From Planctomycetaceae bacterium (GTDB lineage: Bacteria; Planctomycetota; Phycisphaerae; Phycisphaerales; SM1A02): 8,070 nucleotides of DNA. The stretch is from assembly GCA_002684315.1 (NCBI GenBank), contig NYVB01000097.1, forward strand, positions 1 to 8,070, written 5' to 3'. The position numbers were made by a program, and so were the translations under genes. Of this stretch, positions 6,560 through 8,070 are shown in pieces. Each line of letters opens with the position of its first letter. The stretch's first letter is position 1. The notes below the pieces were generated by a model that saw nothing but the letters and a program-made list of their open reading frames with translations, searched no databases and was not told the origin of the DNA.

Positions 6560-6589
6560 ACACTATCGACAATTGGTTGTCGATAGTGT
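6560..6589. promoter_or_regulatory. Perfect 13-4-13 inverted repeat, probable repressor operator of the GTPase gene
   Basis: ACACTATCGACAA (6560-6572) and TTGTCGATAGTGT (6577-6589) are exact reverse complements separated by TTGG. The site ends 17 nt before the chosen ATG at 6542 and its far arm overlaps the candidate -10 box at 6585-6590, the classic position for a dimeric repressor. It does not resemble the Fur box or Zur boxes I know. As RNA it would form a 13-bp hairpin ending 6 nt before the Shine-Dalgarno sequence, so a leader-RNA role is the alternative. Confidence 0.7.
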
Positions 6590-6612
6590 AGCCAGCAAAT
6601 GGCGATGATCAA
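6585..6612 (-). promoter_or_regulatory. Candidate promoter for the GTPase/FmdB-like unit
   Basis: On the minus strand TTGATC (6612-6607) and TACACT (6590-6585) are 16 bp apart, each with four of six consensus bases. The -10 box overlaps the outer five bases of the palindrome, which supports regulation by occlusion. The leader would be about 35 nt. The pairing with the palindrome makes it more credible than the hexamers alone. Confidence 0.4.
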
Positions 6613-6678
6613 GCGATCGTTTTATGTCACGGTCTTGTGTTCACCGGGCTTCAATGGCCTTGAAAGGAGAATTGACCC

Positions 6679-8070
6679 TCATGGTGACGCGGCGCACGCT
6701 CCCCAGTACCCGAGGACCTGTGCCAGATCGGCCGCGTCGACCACGCCATTTCCGTCGATGTCGGCAGGGGGGTCGTCACTGTTCCAGACCGCCAGCAGCA
6801 GTGCGAGGTCCGTGCCGTCGACGACGCCGTCATCGTTGATGTCGCCGGGGCAGTCCGAGGCGCACTGGTCCTCGATGGTGTTGCCGCCATCGTCCGACCA
6901 TTCGCCGTGGACCTGTAGACCCGGCTTCCCGTCGAGCAGATTGCCGCACACCGTGGTGTCTTCAAATGTGGCCGAGCCCAGGCTCGGGTCCGAACTCGTC
7001 ACCCACCTGATGATTCCGGCGAAGCCGACAGGGTCGTCGGGGGGGGAGATCGCATGGTTGTTCCGGATGGTGCAGTCCTGCAAGGAGATCACCCCTCCGT
7101 ACCCGCCGTCGAGCAGGCCGATGCCACTGTAGGCGGGCCACCACCCTGCTGGCTGGCTCGAGTTGTCTTCGACCACGCAGTTCACGAGTGTAAGATTGGT
7201 CATAGCGCCCACCGCAATCACCCCGCTCCAAGGAGCGCCGTGGTTCTCGCGGACGATGCAGTTCGTCATGGTGAGCTGCCACACATCCCGTGCGTTCACG
7301 CCACCCATGCCGCCCTCGACCGTGCAGTTCGTCACCGCATGGACCCCGTCTTCGAGTATCAAGTCGCAACCGATCATCTTCAGGCCTTCAAGCGAGACCG
7401 TCTCCATGAAGCCGACTGGCGGCACCTCCCCGCCAGGAGCGCCATTGGACACGTACACCATAGGAGCGTCGCCCTCACCTTGAAGGACCACCGCCGGGCT
7501 TCCGTCCGAGTTGGTCTCGCCCGAGAGCGTGATGGCCTTGTTCAGGATCCCGAGGCCGGGAGACTCCGAATCGCCAATGCCGTACGTGCCCGCAGCGATG
7601 GCGATGGTGTCGAATATGCCTGCCGCATCGACCGCCTCCTGAATGGTCGCGTAGTCGGTTGGCACATGTATGGTGCTGCCGCATGCCTCGGAAGCGATGC
7701 TCCCGCCACCGTCGGTCCATGGCCCCTCGATCTGCGGCGCCACCACGTCATCGACGAGATTTCCGCACACGATGGTGTCGGTCAGGATCGCCGAACTGGA
7801 AGAGGCGATGTGAAGCCCGCCCGTGGTCACCTCGCCGAGTTGATTCGTGTAGGCCGCGTTGTTGCGAACGATGCATCTGTCCAGTGACAGATCGCCACCG
7901 GGAGCATGGATCCCCGCGGCTCGATTGGTCGCAGAGTTGTCCTCAATGAAACAATGCAAGAGCGAGGCGTCGGCACCTGATCCTTCAAGCCAGATGCCGG
8001 TGCCGCCATCGTGAATGAAGGAGTACGTCACCTCGACCTGAGCAGACGTGATGTACATCCCGGCGATCAG
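6679..8070 (-). CDS. Secreted tandem beta-helix protein with dockerin-like tail (5' end outside window)
   Basis: The frame is open to the window edge, so at least 463 residues are visible and the start and signal peptide are missing. Residues 1-~130 are the end of one beta-helix module; a second starts at ~133 with IHVPTDYATIQEAVDAA and IAAGTY, the usual opening of pectate-lyase-like helix domains, and runs to ~404. Both modules end in the same cap: VCGN (101 and 374), a Trp 17 residues on, then a Gly-rich turn and a Cys 29 residues after the Val. Rungs such as LLHCFIEDN, LDRCIVRNN, MTNCIVREN, LVNCVVEDN and LQDCTIRNN place Cys and Asn at fixed corners. Residues ~408-457 are the paired dockerin-like repeats (DINDDGVVDGTDLALLL and DIDGNGVVDAADLAQVL). 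No catalytic residues are evident; it may be an adhesin, a glycan-binding protein or a lyase-like enzyme. A separate promoter for the GTPase gene 137 nt downstream suggests this is an independent unit. Confidence 0.88.
   Translation of the reverse strand: MIAGMYITSAQVEVTYSFIHDGGTGIWLEGSGADASLLHCFIEDNSATNRAAGIHAPGGDLSLDRCIVRNNAAYTNQLGEVTTGGLHIASSSSAILTDTIVCGNLVDDVVAPQIEGPWTDGGGSIASEACGSTIHVPTDYATIQEAVDAAGIFDTIAIAAGTYGIGDSESPGLGILNKAITLSGETNSDGSPAVVLQGEGDAPMVYVSNGAPGGEVPPVGFMETVSLEGLKMIGCDLILEDGVHAVTNCTVEGGMGGVNARDVWQLTMTNCIVRENHGAPWSGVIAVGAMTNLTLVNCVVEDNSSQPAGWWPAYSGIGLLDGGYGGVISLQDCTIRNNHAISPPDDPVGFAGIIRWVTSSDPSLGSATFEDTTVCGNLLDGKPGLQVHGEWSDDGGNTIEDQCASDCPGDINDDGVVDGTDLALLLAVWNSDDPPADIDGNGVVDAADLAQVLGYWGACAASP

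Noticed and set aside
6543..6572. Upstream starts for the GTPase (TTG 6572, ATG 6548)
   Set aside because: The TTG lies inside the palindrome, and the ATG at 6548 is only about one base from the AGGA; the ATG at 6542 has proper spacing.
6650..6664. Small hairpin TTCAA/TTGAA after the tandem beta-helix gene
   Set aside because: Only five mostly A-T pairs and no T-run after it on the transcribed strand; too weak to call a terminator.

Overview
The window looks like chromosomal DNA from a marine-type planctomycete, probably of the Phycisphaerae. The main reason is that three of its six clear genes encode secreted proteins ending in a paired, calcium-loop, dockerin-like tail of the form D-x-(N/D)-x-D-G-x-V-x-G-x-D-L-x-x-L-L-x-x-W, which is abundant in that group. 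The phylum is inferred from protein style only; no rRNA or marker gene is present. All six clear genes lie on the minus strand, so transcription runs from high to low coordinates.

In order of transcription: (1) 8070-6679, the 3' part of a secreted right-handed beta-helix protein with two tandem helix modules and a dockerin-like tail; its start is outside the window. (2) 6542-5343, a COG0523/G3E-family GTPase (CobW/YciC/ZigA-like metallochaperone). Its promoter region carries a perfect 13-bp inverted repeat with a 4-bp spacer that overlaps a plausible -10 box. (3) 5274-5026, a small FmdB-like, cysteine-ended protein whose zinc-ribbon knuckles are degenerate; it sits 68 nt after the GTPase and is probably co-transcribed with it. 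(4) 4841-3651, a cysteine-rich secreted protein of unknown function with a dockerin-like tail and a lower GC content than its neighbours. (5) 3342-1570, a respiratory quinone-dependent D-lactate dehydrogenase (Dld) with an extra His-rich C-terminal tail. (6) 1114-185, a single-module secreted beta-helix protein with a dockerin-like tail. A possible small extra gene (1631-1329) overlaps the 3' end of dld.

There is no sign of one integrated system spanning the window. The picture is secreted, surface-type proteins interleaved with two housekeeping-type units: a metal-homeostasis pair (GTPase plus Cys-rich partner) and a lactate-oxidation enzyme. The most informative non-coding signals are the operator-like palindrome in front of the GTPase gene, inverted repeats between the metal unit and the Cys-rich gene, and a tandem or alternative hairpin array just after the last beta-helix gene. 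No mobile elements, CRISPR arrays, tRNAs or rRNAs were seen.
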